From Allolobophora icterica (Eukaryota > Annelida > Clitellata > Crassiclitellata > Lumbricidae), in NCBI GenBank assembly GCA_963556255.1, contig OY744611.1:39341714-39405713 (forward strand): 64,000 nucleotides of DNA, in the 5' to 3' direction. The notes beneath the pieces were generated by a model that did no database searches, was not told the DNA's origin, and was given only the letters and a program-made list of their open reading frames with translations. Shown one piece after another: positions 63,532 to 64,000 of the stretch (within the stretch, counting starts at the first letter, position 1; the number at the start of each line of letters is the position of its first letter). Both the position numbers and the translations under genes were made by a program.

Positions 63532-63917
63532 GTTTGTTCTTGGCTTTGCTTTCTCTCTGGTCAGATTACTTGTTATCTGTGGATGGTTGGTCCCTGAAAT
63601 AACTGGATGAGATCATAAGTCTAATTCCAGAATTATAATTTAGTCTAGAATCAAGTGAGTGCCGGGAGGGGGAATAAATGAATGGTAACACTCTTGCTCG
63701 AAGAACATAATATCTTGAAAGATTCGATACCTGTCCAAGATCATAGTTTGAATCTCAGTGTTTCGTTTGCAATTGACAACCTGACAGACCTATTTTTGTG
63801 TTAGAAAAGGTTATCCAGTTGTTGGTTAGCAGGTAATGTTTTTGCATATCCTGTCACCAGAACCACCCTTTGACAACTAATGTTGATAAAATATTGGTAT
63901 ATAATAATGTACAACTG

Positions 63918-64000
63918 TGGGGCGTGGTGGCTCAGTGGTAAGTTCGGCGCCTTGTGACCGGAGGGTTGCAGGTTCGAATCCCACTCTAGCCGCTGCGTAC
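63918..64000 (+). repeat. tRNA-derived SINE head, cut by window end
   Basis: A box-like tggctcagtggtaagttcgg and B box ggttcgaatcc, with a leading ggggcgtgg. The 5' and 3' acceptor ends do not pair well, so a SINE is more likely than a tRNA gene. The body lies beyond the window. Confidence 0.55.

Overview
This is intergenic and intronic DNA of a metazoan, most likely an aquatic invertebrate. That assignment rests on spliced eukaryotic exons, dense microsatellites and a mixture of Polinton, Merlin, hAT, piggyBac, Helitron, LINE, SINE and Ty3/Gypsy elements. No species can be named from the sequence alone. Nearly everything here is transposon-derived. Only one host gene is supported.

1-3000 is repeat DNA: a palindrome, three 182-bp tandem units, a LINE tail and two degenerate DNA-transposon remnants. 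3007-20314 is a complete 17.3-kb Polinton/Maverick with about 0.5-kb terminal inverted repeats and an exact 6-bp target duplication (aatgca). It reads like a small integrated DNA virus. It has a capsid/penton block, a FtsK-type packaging ATPase, an adenain-like protease, a protein-primed DNA polymerase, a dUTPase-like protein, a membrane protein, two paralogous fibre-like proteins and a retroviral-type integrase fused to a parvovirus-like phospholipase A2 domain. All genes except the integrase are on the minus strand. The copy is damaged: the polymerase ends right after palm motif A, and the ATPase is frameshifted near its C terminus.

20321-27600 holds LINE tails, a 1.5-kb hAT element inserted in another LINE, small hAT MITEs and a palindrome. 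At 27662 a host gene starts on the plus strand. A signal-peptide exon is followed, after a 28.3-kb intron, by four exons (56204-56290, 57238-57417, 62472-62604, 63404-63531). All splice phases agree, and together the exons encode two immunoglobulin domains of a secreted or extracellular-matrix protein. The gene continues beyond the window.

The giant first intron is a nested transposon graveyard. It contains a LINE RT copy (29.6-31.4 kb) and a ZMYM/hAT transposase pseudogene (32.1-38.3 kb) interrupted by at least four other elements with recognisable target duplications. It also contains a 1.0-kb Merlin element and a very young Ty3/Gypsy copy (726-bp LTRs, one mismatch seen) whose gag is fused in frame to RNase H. 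Further along are a decayed Gypsy pol followed by a ZCCHC24-like zinc-finger ORF, another hAT element, and a LINE endonuclease ORF with a 2A-like motif. Later introns hold a likely Helitron end, a Gypsy gag-protease fragment and another LINE RT fragment.
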